Below, piece by piece: positions 7,150 to 15,364 of a stretch of 38,933 bases of DNA. The stretch's first letter is position 1. Each line of letters begins with the position of its first letter. Made by a program: the position numbers and the translations under genes. This DNA comes from CANRIN01 sp964493515 (GTDB taxonomy: Bacteria; Bacillota; Clostridia; Oscillospirales; JAAYOS01): the NCBI GenBank assembly GCA_964493515.1, contig CAZBNJ010000014.1, forward strand, positions 1 to 38,933. Direction: 5' to 3'. The notes under the pieces are model-generated. The model was given only the letters and a program-made list of their open reading frames with translations, was not told where the DNA came from and searched no databases.

Positions 7150-8853
7150 ATGGGATACATGGAGGAGTACAAGCGTTGGCTTGCCGCGCCCGAGCTTACC
7201 GACGCCGAGCGCGATGAGCTGAAGGGCATCGCCGATGACCAAAAGGAGATCGAGAGCCGATTTTACGCGCCGCTGGCGTTTGGCACGGCGGGACTTCGCG
7301 GCACGATGAAGGTCGGCCTGCACCACATGAACGTCTACGTCGTGCGCCAGGTGACGCAGGCGATGGCGGAGCTTGCGATAAGCGCGGGCGGGGCGGAGCG
7401 TGGTGTCGCGGTAGCTCACGACAGCCGCATAAACTCGCGGAAGTTCGCGGTGGAGGCGGCGAAGGTGCTCGCGGCAAACGGCGTCAAGGCGCTGCTGTTC
7501 GACGACCTCAGACCCACCCCCGAGCTGAGCTTTGCGATACGCAAGTACGGCTGCATCGCGGGTATAAACATCACCGCGTCGCACAATCCGCGCGAGTACA
7601 ACGGATACAAGGCCTACTGGGAGGACGGCGCGCAGCTTCCGCCCGAGCACGCGGACACGGTCGAGCGCGCGGTCGCGAACATCGACATCTTCACCGGCGC
7701 CAAGACATGCGACTTCGACGAGGCAAAGGAGAAGGGGCTTATCAAGATGCTCGGCACCGAGACCGACGACGCGTTCCTCTCCTGCGCGTACGGCGAGGCG
7801 ATAGACCTCGGACCGGTGCAGCGCATGGGCGACAAGCTGTCCTTTGTGTACACGCCGTTCCACGGAGCGGGCTACAAGCTCGTGCCCGAGGTGCTGAAGC
7901 GCGCCGGATTTACAAACGTAGTGTGCGTCGCAAGCCAGATGATACCCGACGGCAACTTCCCGACGGTCGAAAGCCCGAACCCCGAAAATCCGGAGGGCTT
8001 TGCCTGCGCGCTCGAGACCGCGAAGGAGCACGGCGTGTCGCTGATAATCGGCACCGACCCGGACGCCGACCGCGTGGCGGCGATGGCCCGCGACAAGTCG
8101 GGTGAGTATCACGTTCTCAGCGGCAACCAGACCGGCGCGCTGCTGCTCGACTACATCATAAACGCGCGCGTCCGCACCGGCAAGATGCCGGAAAAACCGT
8201 TTGCGGTCAAGAGCATAGTCTCAAGCGATATGGCGGCCGCGATATGTGAGAAGAACGGCGTTTCGATGTACGAGACGTTCACCGGATTCAAGTTCATCGC
8301 CGAGCGGATAAACGAGCGCGAAGCCGCGGGCGAGCACTGCATATTCTCGTTTGAGGAGTCGATAGGCTACCTCATCGGCGGCTACTGCCGCGACAAGGAC
8401 GCGGTCACCGCGACCCTGCTCATCGCCGAGATGGCGGCGTACTACGCCGAGAAGGACATGACGCTCATCGACGCCATAGCGGCGCTGTACGAGAAATACG
8501 GCGCGTTCTGTGAAAAGACGATAAACAAGGTCATGCCCGGACTCGACGGCGCGGAAAAGATGAAGCGGCTGATGGCGGATCTCCGCGCGGGCAGCCGTCC
8601 GCTTCCGATACCAACCGCCTACATCGTGGACTATCAGCCGGGCGAGAAGCGCAGCGCCGACGGCAGCGTTGAAAAGACCGAGCTGAGCGGCAGCGACGTG
8701 CTCTGCTACGGCTTTGAGAACGGAAGCAAGCTGCTGATACGTCCCAGCGGCACCGAGCCGAAGATAAAGTTCTATGTCCTGGCTCGCGGCGACAGGATGG
8801 CGGATGCGGAGGCACTTCGCGACACGCTCTCGACGTATGTCGATTCTCTCTGA
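7150..8853 (+). CDS. pgcA: Alpha-phosphoglucomutase / phosphomannomutase
   Basis: A 567-residue member of the alpha-D-phosphohexomutase superfamily, close in length to Bacillus PgcA. It interconverts glucose-1-phosphate and glucose-6-phosphate for glycolipid, polysaccharide or glycogen metabolism. The phosphoserine loop T-A-S144-H-N-P, the metal loop G-T-D303-P-D305-A-D307-R, the sugar-specificity loop F-E-E-S-I-G-Y (about 399-405) and the C-terminal phosphate-binding loop R-P-S-G-T-E-P (about 529-535) are all intact. The start ATG follows an AAGGAGGAAAAAGC ribosome-binding site. Its 3' end overlaps the next gene by 17 bases. Glucose versus mannose specificity is not resolved by motifs alone. 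Confidence 0.93.
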   Translation: MGYMEEYKRWLAAPELTDAERDELKGIADDQKEIESRFYAPLAFGTAGLRGTMKVGLHHMNVYVVRQVTQAMAELAISAGGAERGVAVAHDSRINSRKFAVEAAKVLAANGVKALLFDDLRPTPELSFAIRKYGCIAGINITASHNPREYNGYKAYWEDGAQLPPEHADTVERAVANIDIFTGAKTCDFDEAKEKGLIKMLGTETDDAFLSCAYGEAIDLGPVQRMGDKLSFVYTPFHGAGYKLVPEVLKRAGFTNVVCVASQMIPDGNFPTVESPNPENPEGFACALETAKEHGVSLIIGTDPDADRVAAMARDKSGEYHVLSGNQTGALLLDYIINARVRTGKMPEKPFAVKSIVSSDMAAAICEKNGVSMYETFTGFKFIAERINEREAAGEHCIFSFEESIGYLIGGYCRDKDAVTATLLIAEMAAYYAEKDMTLIDAIAALYEKYGAFCEKTINKVMPGLDGAEKMKRLMADLRAGSRPLPIPTAYIVDYQPGEKRSADGSVEKTELSGSDVLCYGFENGSKLLIRPSGTEPKIKFYVLARGDRMADAEALRDTLSTYVDSL

Positions 8854-9598
8854 CAGCAAGACCGAGCGCGAGCGGAGATTTCAGCACGCCCGCGACGAGG
8901 TGTTGAACGGACTTCAACTGGACACCGGGGTGGGGGTGCTAAGCGAGCGCACGCTGCACGCGGTGCTCAAGCGGTATTACGAGCCGTTTGAGGGCAGCCG
9001 CGAGGTGAAGCTCGGTCGCTACATCGCCGACATCTTCGGTGAGGACGGCGTGTTCGAGATACAGACGGGCAGCCTCTACGCCTTGCGCCCCAAACTGTCC
9101 GAGTTTCTGGAGGTCGTACCGGTGACCGTCGTCTATCCGATGACCGCCCGCCGAAAGCTGATATGGGTGGACGCAAAGACGGGCGAGCGCGCCGAAGGCG
9201 GCGTCGCCAAGCGATTCAAGCCGGTCGACGTGTTTGGCGAACTGTGGAAGCTCGAACCGTTCCTCGACCACCCGAACTTCCGGCTGCATCTGCTTATGGT
9301 CGACGTGGACGAATACCGCAGCTTCAGCGGCTATGACAAGCGGGGCAGACGGCGCAGGGGCGAGCGGCTCGACCGCGTCCCGAACGCCATCCTCGAGGAG
9401 TACCACCTCGAGCGGCCGGAGGACTACGCCGTGCTCTGTCCCGATGACCTGCCGGACGAATTCGGCTCGGCGGAGTTTGCGGCGGCGGCGAAGATAAACC
9501 GCACGGCGGCTCAGACCGCGCTGCGTGTGCTGTACAAGCTCGGCGTGATGAGCCGCGAGAAGTCGGGAAACGCGTACATATACAAATTCAAGTGGTAA
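8837..9598 (+). CDS. Unassigned conserved-type protein: nuclease-like core plus C-terminal winged helix
   Basis: A 253-residue protein of no function I can name. It recalls a Firmicute family usually labelled hypothetical. Residues 34-101 show a helix with E37 (SERTLHAVLK), strands with E56-x-K58 and Y-I-A-D65, a strand F-E74-I-Q76-T, a helix L-R-P-K-L-S-E-F-L, and a strand P-V-T-V-V-Y-P. This order resembles the PD-(D/E)xK nuclease core with Gln in place of the usual Lys; that is inference. A basic patch (K-R-G-R-R-R-R-G) lies near residues 172-181. The last 50 residues look like a winged helix (A-A-K-I-N-R-T-A-A-Q-T-A-L). The start ATG 8837 overlaps pgcA by 17 bases and has no good ribosome-binding site, so translation is probably coupled. 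Confidence 0.8.
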   Translation: MSILSDSKTERERRFQHARDEVLNGLQLDTGVGVLSERTLHAVLKRYYEPFEGSREVKLGRYIADIFGEDGVFEIQTGSLYALRPKLSEFLEVVPVTVVYPMTARRKLIWVDAKTGERAEGGVAKRFKPVDVFGELWKLEPFLDHPNFRLHLLMVDVDEYRSFSGYDKRGRRRRGERLDRVPNAILEEYHLERPEDYAVLCPDDLPDEFGSAEFAAAAKINRTAAQTALRVLYKLGVMSREKSGNAYIYKFKW

Positions 9599-9600
9599 TA

Positions 9601-9635
9601 AAACTGTCGGATGAGTTACTTATCCGACAGTTTTT
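9601..9635. terminator. Bidirectional rho-independent terminator
   Basis: A stem of 12 bp (9601-9612 with 9622-9633) has TTTTT at 9631-9635 on the plus strand and a T-rich tail on the minus strand (complement of AATAAAA). It separates the convergent genes ending at 9598 and 9639. Confidence 0.88.
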
Positions 9636-9638
9636 GTT

Positions 9639-10109
9639 TCATATATCCAGCTCCAGCTGCACCACGCGCTCGGTCATGCCCATCGCGGCGTAGAACTCGC
9701 GCGCGGCGGTGTTGAACGCCCACACGCTGAGCGTCAGCTTGCCGCAGCCCTGTTCCCTCGCACGCCGCCGTGCCGCGTCGAACAGCGCGCGCCCGACACC
9801 TCCGCGCCGCGCGTCGTCCGATACCGCGAAGTTGTCGATGTGATACCGTGAGATCTGCCGCACAAGCGGGCTTGGGTGCCCGCGCTGAATAAATCCGTTG
9901 CAGAACCCGACCACCCGTCCGTCCAGCTCGGCGACCATCGCGAACATATCCTCGCCGAACCAGCGGTCGAACTCGCCGCGCTCGAGCGGAGCGTCGCTTG
10001 GATAGTAGTAGTCGGGCCGTGCATCCGAATGGACGCGGTGAAGCTGTACAAAGATGTCCTGTATCGAGTCGAATTCGTCTCTTCGCATATCGCGGATGAT
10101 AAGACCCAT
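9639..10109 (-). CDS. GNAT family N-acetyltransferase
   Basis: A 156-residue single-domain GNAT protein. The N-terminus is I-I-R-D-M-R-R-D-E-F-D. The acetyl-CoA loop is R-R-G-G-V-G-R-A-L-F near residues 111-120, preceded by the strand I-D-N-F-A-V, and the C-terminal motif is N-T-A-A-R-E-F-Y-A-A-M-G-M near 136-148. The substrate is unknown; small-molecule or protein N-acetylation are both possible. ATG 10109 is chosen: it has an AGAGGAG ribosome-binding site and lies about 25 bases downstream of the predicted transcription start. A longer frame to 10217 would run through the promoter. It is monocistronic and convergent with the upstream operon. Confidence 0.88.
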   Translation of the reverse strand: MGLIIRDMRRDEFDSIQDIFVQLHRVHSDARPDYYYPSDAPLERGEFDRWFGEDMFAMVAELDGRVVGFCNGFIQRGHPSPLVRQISRYHIDNFAVSDDARRGGVGRALFDAARRRAREQGCGKLTLSVWAFNTAAREFYAAMGMTERVVQLELDI

Positions 10110-10139
10110 GACCGTCGCTCCTCTCGAAAAATTTTGTCC

Positions 10140-10168
10140 ATTATAGCACCGCAAAACCGCGCTGTCAA
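10140..10168 (-). promoter_or_regulatory. Perfect consensus sigma-A promoter (minus strand)
   Basis: Read on the minus strand, TTGACA (10168-10163), a 17-base spacer and TATAAT (10145-10140) match the consensus at all 12 positions, with an extended TGC before the -10. It drives the GNAT gene starting at 10109. Confidence 0.92.
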
Positions 10169-10231
10169 GCATTTGTCCCGACCTCCCACGCATAAGGTTT
10201 TCACAGAGAACGAGCATTAGGGGGCGCGCGT

Positions 10232-11584
10232 ATGGACATATGGATAGTGATAATTTTTCTCGGATTTCTGCTGTTTTACGGAATATATCAGGGCTTTCGG
10301 GTCAAAAACTCGTCCGACTTCGCGACCGGCGGCGGAGGTCGCGGACTGTTCGTCGTGTTCGCGTCGCTGTCCGCCGCGTTCATCGGCGGAGGCTTTTCCA
10401 CCGGCAACGCCGCGCGGTGCTATGAGGGCGGGGTCGCGAACATCGTCGGACTGTTCGGATTCAGCGCCGCGCAGATGCTGGTCGGGGCATTTGTCATTCG
10501 TCGCGCGCGGCTTCCCGAAGGTGCGCAGTCACCCGGCGAGATAGCCGGCGCGTACTACGGCAGGGGGGCGCGGATGACCTCCGGCGTATGTGCGGCGCTG
10601 TTGGCGGTAGGGCTCATCGGCGCGCAGGTCGCGGCGATCGGCTCGATATTTTCGGCGCTGCTTGGGGTAAGCTACACAGCGGGCGTGCTCATCGGCTTTT
10701 CGATAGTCATGGTCTACGCCACCGCGGGCGGCATGAGCGCGATAATCACCGCCGAGGTGGTCGAGTTCTGCCTGCTGGCGGTGGGTATACCTGTACTGGC
10801 GTTTTTCTCGATAAAATACGCGGGCGGCGCGGGAACGCTGCTTTCGTCGCTGCCCGACGGCTCTTTGGATCCGACCTCACACGGCGTGGTCTCGCTTGCC
10901 GCGCTGTTTCTAACGATGTTTGTCGGCGAGGCGCTCAGCCCCACCTATCTCCAACGGATGCTGACTGGACGCGACCGCCGCACGATGGCACGCGCCACAA
11001 CGCTTTCGGGGCTTGTGTCTGTCCCGGTGTTCTGCCTGACCGGAGTGGTCGGACTTGCCGCAGCGGTTGCGCTGCAAGGGATAGAACCGTCGCAGGCGAT
11101 GCCGTCGATGGTGCTCGCGGCGCTGCCGGTCGGACTGAAGGGACTTGTCATAACGTCGATGCTCGCCATCGTGATGAGCTCGGCGGACGGACTGCTGTCC
11201 AGCGCGTCGATAGCCATCGCAAACGACGTCATAGCCCCGCTCGCGCGCCGACCGATGAAGCAGAAGTCGCTGCTCCGCGCGATGCGGCTGTCGTCGCTTG
11301 CGGTGGGCGCGCTTGGGATGGCGCTCGCCCTCGGTACGAGCGACGTGTTCTCGCTGCTGGTGCTCGCCTATGCCGCGTGGGCGCCGGTGATGCTCGTGCC
11401 GCTTGCCGCCGCGATGCTCGGAGTGAAGGCGAGCGCAAAGACATTCTTCGCCTCGGCGATAGCGGGAGGCGCGACCGCCGTGGCGTTTGGTCTGATAGTC
11501 GGAGGGGACTACGGCGGCGCGCTTGCGGGCACGGCGGTGAGTTTACTGGCGTTCTGCGTCGGGAGATGGGTAGAGGAGCGGTAG
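10232..11584 (+). CDS. Sodium:solute symporter family protein
   Basis: A 450-residue integral membrane protein, hydrophobic throughout with about 12-13 predicted transmembrane helices. It has the SSS-family flavour: N-terminal I-x-F-L-G-F-L-L-F-Y-G, an early S-S-D-F-A-T-G-G-G-G-R-G-L loop, the helix with A-S-L-S-A-A-F-I-G-G-G-F-S-T-G-N-A, a G-G-M-S-A-I-I-T-A-E-V-V-E-F segment, and S-P-T-Y-L-Q-R-M-L-T-G-R-D after the central helices. The family couples Na+ entry to uptake of sugars, amino acids, carboxylates or panthothenate-type solutes; the substrate is not evident. ATG 10232 follows AGGGGGCG. No clear promoter is visible in the 122-base divergent spacer. The family assignment is firm, the substrate open. 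Confidence 0.9.
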   Translation: MDIWIVIIFLGFLLFYGIYQGFRVKNSSDFATGGGGRGLFVVFASLSAAFIGGGFSTGNAARCYEGGVANIVGLFGFSAAQMLVGAFVIRRARLPEGAQSPGEIAGAYYGRGARMTSGVCAALLAVGLIGAQVAAIGSIFSALLGVSYTAGVLIGFSIVMVYATAGGMSAIITAEVVEFCLLAVGIPVLAFFSIKYAGGAGTLLSSLPDGSLDPTSHGVVSLAALFLTMFVGEALSPTYLQRMLTGRDRRTMARATTLSGLVSVPVFCLTGVVGLAAAVALQGIEPSQAMPSMVLAALPVGLKGLVITSMLAIVMSSADGLLSSASIAIANDVIAPLARRPMKQKSLLRAMRLSSLAVGALGMALALGTSDVFSLLVLAYAAWAPVMLVPLAAAMLGVKASAKTFFASAIAGGATAVAFGLIVGGDYGGALAGTAVSLLAFCVGRWVEER

Positions 11585-11608
11585 GGTGACCCACCGATCG
11601 CGCTGTCA

Positions 11609-11733
11609 CGGTTCGGTTGGACACATTACGCCGTCCTAACGCATACCGGCAATCCGCTGTGGGGCACGCGGGGCGTACCTCCTCGCGGCGTTAGCCGGTT
11701 GCGCGTTAGTCCGCCTATGTGTCTACCTCACCG
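11609..11733. repeat. 125-base nested imperfect inverted repeat
   Basis: Five complementary blocks are nested in order: CGGT 609-612 with 730-733, GGT 615-617 with 725-727, GACACAT 620-626 with 717-723, CTAACGC 636-642 with 703-709, and ACCGGC 645-650 with 694-699 (all offsets from 11000). CCGC 11654-11657 can pair with GCGG 11685-11688 inside. The result is one long hairpin with small internal loops. GCGTTAG is also duplicated at 11688-11694. It lies between the symporter stop and the hrcA promoter. It is not followed by a T-run. It could be a small RNA, a mobile palindromic repeat or an unusual terminator. Confidence 0.72.
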
Positions 11734-11750
11734 ATTCTTTCAAATTTCTC

Positions 11751-11779
11751 TTGACATTTTCTGCCTTTCGGGATAAAAT
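11751..11779 (+). promoter_or_regulatory. Sigma-A promoter of the hrcA operon
   Basis: TTGACA (11751-11756) and TAAAAT (11774-11779) are separated by 17 bases. The CIRCE operator begins 4 bases after the -10, covering the expected transcription start, which is the usual arrangement for HrcA repression. Confidence 0.92.
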
Positions 11780-11783
11780 AGCT

Positions 11784-11810
11784 TTAGCACTCGAAGGTAA
11801 AGAGTGCTAA
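11784..11810 (+). promoter_or_regulatory. CIRCE operator (HrcA-binding site)
   Basis: TTAGCACTC (11784-11792), a 9-base spacer and GAGTGCTAA (11802-11810) match the CIRCE consensus perfectly. HrcA binds this element to repress class I heat-shock genes; GroEL keeps HrcA active in the known model. It lies 13 bases upstream of the hrcA start, so the regulator controls its own operon. Confidence 0.97.
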
Positions 11811-11823
11811 AGAAGGTGACTGA

Positions 11824-12864
11824 ATGGCACTGGGCGATAGAAAGAGGCTTATCCTCAAGGCGGTCGTCGACAACTATATCAAGAATGCCGAGCCTATCGG
11901 GTCAAAGACGCTGAGTGAGCAGCTTGGGATAAAGCTCTCACCCGCGACGCTCCGAAACGAGATGAGCGAGCTTGAGAGCCTCGGGTTTCTCGAACAGCCG
12001 CACACGTCGGCGGGGCGGGTGCCCTCGAACAAGGGCTACCGAATGTACGTCGACGAGCTGATGGAGATCGACACGCCGAGCAAGTCGGAGCGCGAGCGGA
12101 TGGACAAACTTCTGCTCAGCCGACTGCGCGAGTTCGACCGGCTCATCGGCGAGGCGGCGAGCCTGGTGGGACTGCTTTCCAGCTACGCGGCGTACGGCGG
12201 CACGCTCCGCATCGAGGGCGCAAAGCTCAAGCACTTCGACATGATACTGCTGGACAGCACGAGCTGTATGCTTGTTGCACTGTTCAGTGCAAACGAGGTG
12301 CGAAACGCGATGGAGCAGCGCCCGCACGGCTGCGACGACGACACGATGCACCGACTGTGCGACGTGATAAACGCGCGGTTTGCCGGAGGCGAGCTCGGCG
12401 GAGTGACGGCGGTCGCGGCGTTTGACATCGCTCGCGAGAGCGGCGCACCCGCCGAATTCTGCGCGATAGTCGTCGACTTCCTGCGCGAGTCGGCTGCGAG
12501 CCTTGTGCGGCGCGACCTGACGGTGGACGGCGCGGCAAAGATGCTGTCCCTGCCCGACTTCCGCGAACCGGAGCGCGCGCACCGACTGCTCGAAGCGCTG
12601 AGCAATCGCTCCGCGTCGGATATGCTTCCCGCGCCGGAGGAGAGCGGCAGAGTCAAGATAATCATCGGCAGCGAGAATCTTGCCGAGGAGCTGCGAGACT
12701 CGAGCGTCGTTACCGCGAGCTACGACCTGGGCGAGGGGCTTCGCGGGGTGATAGGCGTGGTCGGGCCCACACGCATGGACTACGCAAAGGTGGCGGCTCG
12801 ACTGGGATATTTCATGCACGCGCTTGAGCAGCACAACGAAAAGACGAACGGAAGTGACGAATAA
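11824..12864 (+). CDS. hrcA: Heat-inducible transcriptional repressor HrcA
   Basis: A 346-residue repressor of class I heat-shock genes. The N-terminal winged helix carries the typical R-K-R-L-I-L-K-A-V-V-D-N-Y-I opening and the P-I-G-S-K-T-L and L-S-P-A-T-L-R-N-E-M-S-E-L-E blocks (residues about 22-60), followed by G-x-L-x-Q-P-H-T-S-A-G-R-V-P-S-N-K-G-Y-R. The inserted dimerising domain and GAF-like C-terminal domain follow, ending with G-V-I-G-V-V-G-P-T-R-M-D-Y. ATG follows AAGAAGGTG. The stop overlaps the grpE start by one base (TAATG). It is the first gene of hrcA-grpE-dnaK-dnaJ, and a CIRCE site precedes it. Confidence 0.97.
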   Translation: MALGDRKRLILKAVVDNYIKNAEPIGSKTLSEQLGIKLSPATLRNEMSELESLGFLEQPHTSAGRVPSNKGYRMYVDELMEIDTPSKSERERMDKLLLSRLREFDRLIGEAASLVGLLSSYAAYGGTLRIEGAKLKHFDMILLDSTSCMLVALFSANEVRNAMEQRPHGCDDDTMHRLCDVINARFAGGELGGVTAVAAFDIARESGAPAEFCAIVVDFLRESAASLVRRDLTVDGAAKMLSLPDFREPERAHRLLEALSNRSASDMLPAPEESGRVKIIIGSENLAEELRDSSVVTASYDLGEGLRGVIGVVGPTRMDYAKVAARLGYFMHALEQHNEKTNGSDE

Positions 12865-13382
12865 TGGCTAAGAAAAACAAAAACGAACCTGAACAGCAGG
12901 AAGAAGTGAACACTTCGGCCGAATCGGAGGAAACGGCGGAGGAGCAGCCGAGCGCGGTCGAGCAGGAGCTTGCCGAGCTGAAGGACAGCTATCTGCGCGT
13001 GATGGCGGAGTACGACAACTTCCGCAAGCGCACCGCAAAGGAGCGTGAGCAGCTGTTTGCGGCGTCGAAGGCGTCGGTGGTGGAGGCTCTGCTGCCGGTG
13101 TACGACAACCTCGAGCGCGCGGCGGCGCAGGAGACGTCCGACGAGGCGTACAAAAAGGGCGTTGAGATGACACTCACGCAGTTCGTCTCGGCGCTGGAGG
13201 GCATCGGCGTGAAGATGATAGCGAGCGAGCGCGGGAGCGCGTTCGACCCGGAGAAGCACAACGCCGTGATGCACGTCGAGGACGAGAGCTTCGGCGCGGG
13301 CGCGATAGTCGAGACCTTCCAGAAGGGCTTCGAGACCGACGGACGGGTCATCCGTCACGCGGTCGTGAAAGTGGCAAACTAA
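12864..13382 (+). CDS. grpE: Nucleotide exchange factor GrpE
   Basis: A 172-residue cochaperone that releases ADP from DnaK. Residues 1-35 are acidic and disordered-looking. A long helix follows (E-L-A-E-L-K-D-S-Y-L-R-V-M-A-E-Y-D-N-F-R-K-R, about 36-60), giving the dimer coiled coil. The C-terminal beta wing has the family signature F-D-P-E-K-H-N-A-V and ends with F-Q-K-G-F-x-x-D-G-R-V-I-R-H-A-V-V-K-V-A. Its start codon overlaps the hrcA stop by one base, so translation is likely coupled. It is followed by dnaK after 42 bases containing a strong ribosome-binding site. Confidence 0.97.
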   Translation: MAKKNKNEPEQQEEVNTSAESEETAEEQPSAVEQELAELKDSYLRVMAEYDNFRKRTAKEREQLFAASKASVVEALLPVYDNLERAAAQETSDEAYKKGVEMTLTQFVSALEGIGVKMIASERGSAFDPEKHNAVMHVEDESFGAGAIVETFQKGFETDGRVIRHAVVKVAN

Positions 13383-13424
13383 TTTGATTTCAAGGCGTTT
13401 TTACGCTTGAACAGGAGGAAAATC

Positions 13425-15275
13425 ATGGGCAAGATAATAGGCATAGATCTCGGAACGACCAACTCGTGCGTGGCGGTCATTGAGGGCGGCGAGCCGGTGG
13501 TCATCGCTAACGCGGAGGGCGACCGCACCACCCCGTCGGTAGTCGCGTTTTCCAAGGAGGGCGAGCGCATGGTGGGTACCGTCGCGAAGCGTCAGGCCAT
13601 CACCAACCCCGACCGCACCATCGCCTCGATAAAGCGCGAGATGGGCAGCGACTACCGCGTGGACATCGACGGCAAGAAGCTCACGCCGCAGGAGATATCG
13701 GCGATGATACTGACCAAGCTCAAGACCGACGCGGAGGGCTACATCGGCTCGCAGGTCACCGAGGCGGTCATCACCGTTCCGGCATACTTCACCGACGCGC
13801 AGCGCCAGGCGACCAAGGACGCGGGCAAGATAGCGGGCCTTGAGGTCAAGCGCATAATCAACGAGCCGACCGCTGCGGCGCTGGCATACGGTCTGGACAA
13901 GGAGCACGACCAGAAGATAATGGTCTACGACCTCGGCGGCGGCACGTTCGACGTGTCCATCCTCGAGATAGGCGACGGCGTGCTCGAGGTTCTTGCTACG
14001 GCGGGCAACAACCGTCTGGGCGGCGACGACTTCGACAAGCGCGTTATGGACTATCTCGCGGCGGAGTTCAAGGCCAAGGAGGGCGTTGACCTCACCGGCG
14101 ACAAGATAGCGATGCAGCGTCTCAAGGAGGCTGCGGAGAAGGCTAAGATCGAGCTGTCCGGCGTGACCAGCTCGACGGTGAATCTGCCGTATATCACCGC
14201 TGACGCGACCGGTCCGAAGCATCTCGATGTGACGATAACCCGCGCGAAGTTCAACGAGCTTACCGCCGACCTGGTCGAGGCGACGCTCGCTCCGATGCGC
14301 CAGGCGATGGGGGACAGCGGACTGAAGCCGTCCGACCTGTCCAAGGTGCTGCTTGTCGGCGGTTCGACCCGTATCCCCGCCGTGCAGGAGGCGGTGCAGA
14401 AGTTCACCGGCCGCGAGCCGTTCAAGGGCATCAACCCGGACGAGTGCGTGGCGGTCGGAGCTGCCATTCAGGGCGGCGTGCTCGGCGGCGACGTCAAGGG
14501 ACTGGTCCTGCTCGACGTCACCCCGCTGTCGCTCGGACTTGAGACGATGGGCGGCGTGTTCACCCGCCTCATCGACCGCAACACCACCATCCCGACCAAG
14601 AAGAGCCAGGTGTTCAGCACTGCTGCTGACGGACAGACCTCGGTCGAGATACATGTCCTTCAGGGCGAGCGCGAGATGGCGCAGTACAACAAGACGCTCG
14701 GCCGCTTCCACCTCGACGGCATAGCTCCCGCACCGCGCGGAGTGCCGCAGATCGAGGTCACCTTCGACATCGACGCGAACGGCATTGTCAACGTGTCCGC
14801 AAAGGACCTCGGCACCGGACGCGAGCAGCACATCACGATAACCAGCTCGACCAACATGTCCAAGGAGGACATCGAGCGCGCGGTGCAGGAGAGCGAGCAG
14901 TACGCCGCCGAGGACAAGAAGAACCGCGAGAACGCGGAGACCCGCAACGCCGCCGATCAGCTCATCTATCAGACCGAAAAGACGCTCGGCGAGCTGGGCG
15001 ACAAGCTCGGTGACGAGGACAAGACGAAGATACAGACCGCGTGCGACGCGCTCAAAGAGTCGCTCAAGGGTGACAACTACGACGACATCAAGGCAAAGAC
15101 CGAGGCGCTGACCAAGGAGTTCTACGCCGTCAGCGAGAAGCTCTATCAGCAGGCGGCGCCGCAGGGGGACCCGAACGCCGCGGGCGGTCAGGGCGCGCAG
15201 AGCGATCCGAATGTCTACGACGCCGACTACAAGGTGGTCGACGAGGACGAGCCGAAGGACGGCGAGCAGAAGTAA
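13425..15275 (+). CDS. dnaK: Molecular chaperone DnaK (Hsp70)
   Basis: A 616-residue Hsp70. The ATPase domain opens with I-I-G-I-D-L-G-T-T-N-S-C-V-A, followed by the phosphate-2 motif D-L-G-G-G-T-F-D and the adenosine-binding G-G-S-T-R-I-P. The substrate-binding domain begins after the linker V-L-L-L-D-V-T-P-L-S-L-G. The C-terminal lid is helical and ends in D-E-D-E-P-K-D-G-E-Q-K. The Gram-positive type lacks the roughly 24-residue insertion near the N-terminus seen in Proteobacteria: the sequence passes directly from Q-A-I-T-N-P-D to T-I-A-S-I-K. ATG 13425 follows CAGGAGGAAAATC; an upstream in-frame TTG at 13407 is rejected. It is CIRCE-controlled as part of the operon. Confidence 0.98.
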   Translation: MGKIIGIDLGTTNSCVAVIEGGEPVVIANAEGDRTTPSVVAFSKEGERMVGTVAKRQAITNPDRTIASIKREMGSDYRVDIDGKKLTPQEISAMILTKLKTDAEGYIGSQVTEAVITVPAYFTDAQRQATKDAGKIAGLEVKRIINEPTAAALAYGLDKEHDQKIMVYDLGGGTFDVSILEIGDGVLEVLATAGNNRLGGDDFDKRVMDYLAAEFKAKEGVDLTGDKIAMQRLKEAAEKAKIELSGVTSSTVNLPYITADATGPKHLDVTITRAKFNELTADLVEATLAPMRQAMGDSGLKPSDLSKVLLVGGSTRIPAVQEAVQKFTGREPFKGINPDECVAVGAAIQGGVLGGDVKGLVLLDVTPLSLGLETMGGVFTRLIDRNTTIPTKKSQVFSTAADGQTSVEIHVLQGEREMAQYNKTLGRFHLDGIAPAPRGVPQIEVTFDIDANGIVNVSAKDLGTGREQHITITSSTNMSKEDIERAVQESEQYAAEDKKNRENAETRNAADQLIYQTEKTLGELGDKLGDEDKTKIQTACDALKESLKGDNYDDIKAKTEALTKEFYAVSEKLYQQAAPQGDPNAAGGQGAQSDPNVYDADYKVVDEDEPKDGEQK

Positions 15276-15305
15276 CCGATTTCTCGGCAAAACAAAGATT
15301 TTCTG

Positions 15306-15339
15306 CCATGCGGACGGTTTTTCGTAACTGTCCGCATGG
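15306..15339 (+). promoter_or_regulatory. Hairpin between dnaK and dnaJ without T-run
   Basis: The arms 15306-15315 and 15330-15339 pair perfectly over 10 bp, and four more inner pairs (one G-U) give 14 bp around a 6-base loop. The bases after it (ATCTGCG) are not a terminator tail. An RNA-processing or mRNA-stability structure that sets dnaK above dnaJ is plausible; this is inference. Confidence 0.6.
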
Positions 15340-15364
15340 ATCTGCGTAGGGAGAGAAGAGAGTT

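Noticed and set aside
10110..10217. N-terminal extension of the minus-strand GNAT gene
   Set aside because: It overlaps a perfect consensus promoter; the ATG at 10109 has a good ribosome-binding site and starts at the family's usual position.
11585..11750. Possible small protein gene in the spacer before hrcA
   Set aside because: No frame with a ribosome-binding site and plausible composition was found; the dominant signal is the nested inverted repeat.
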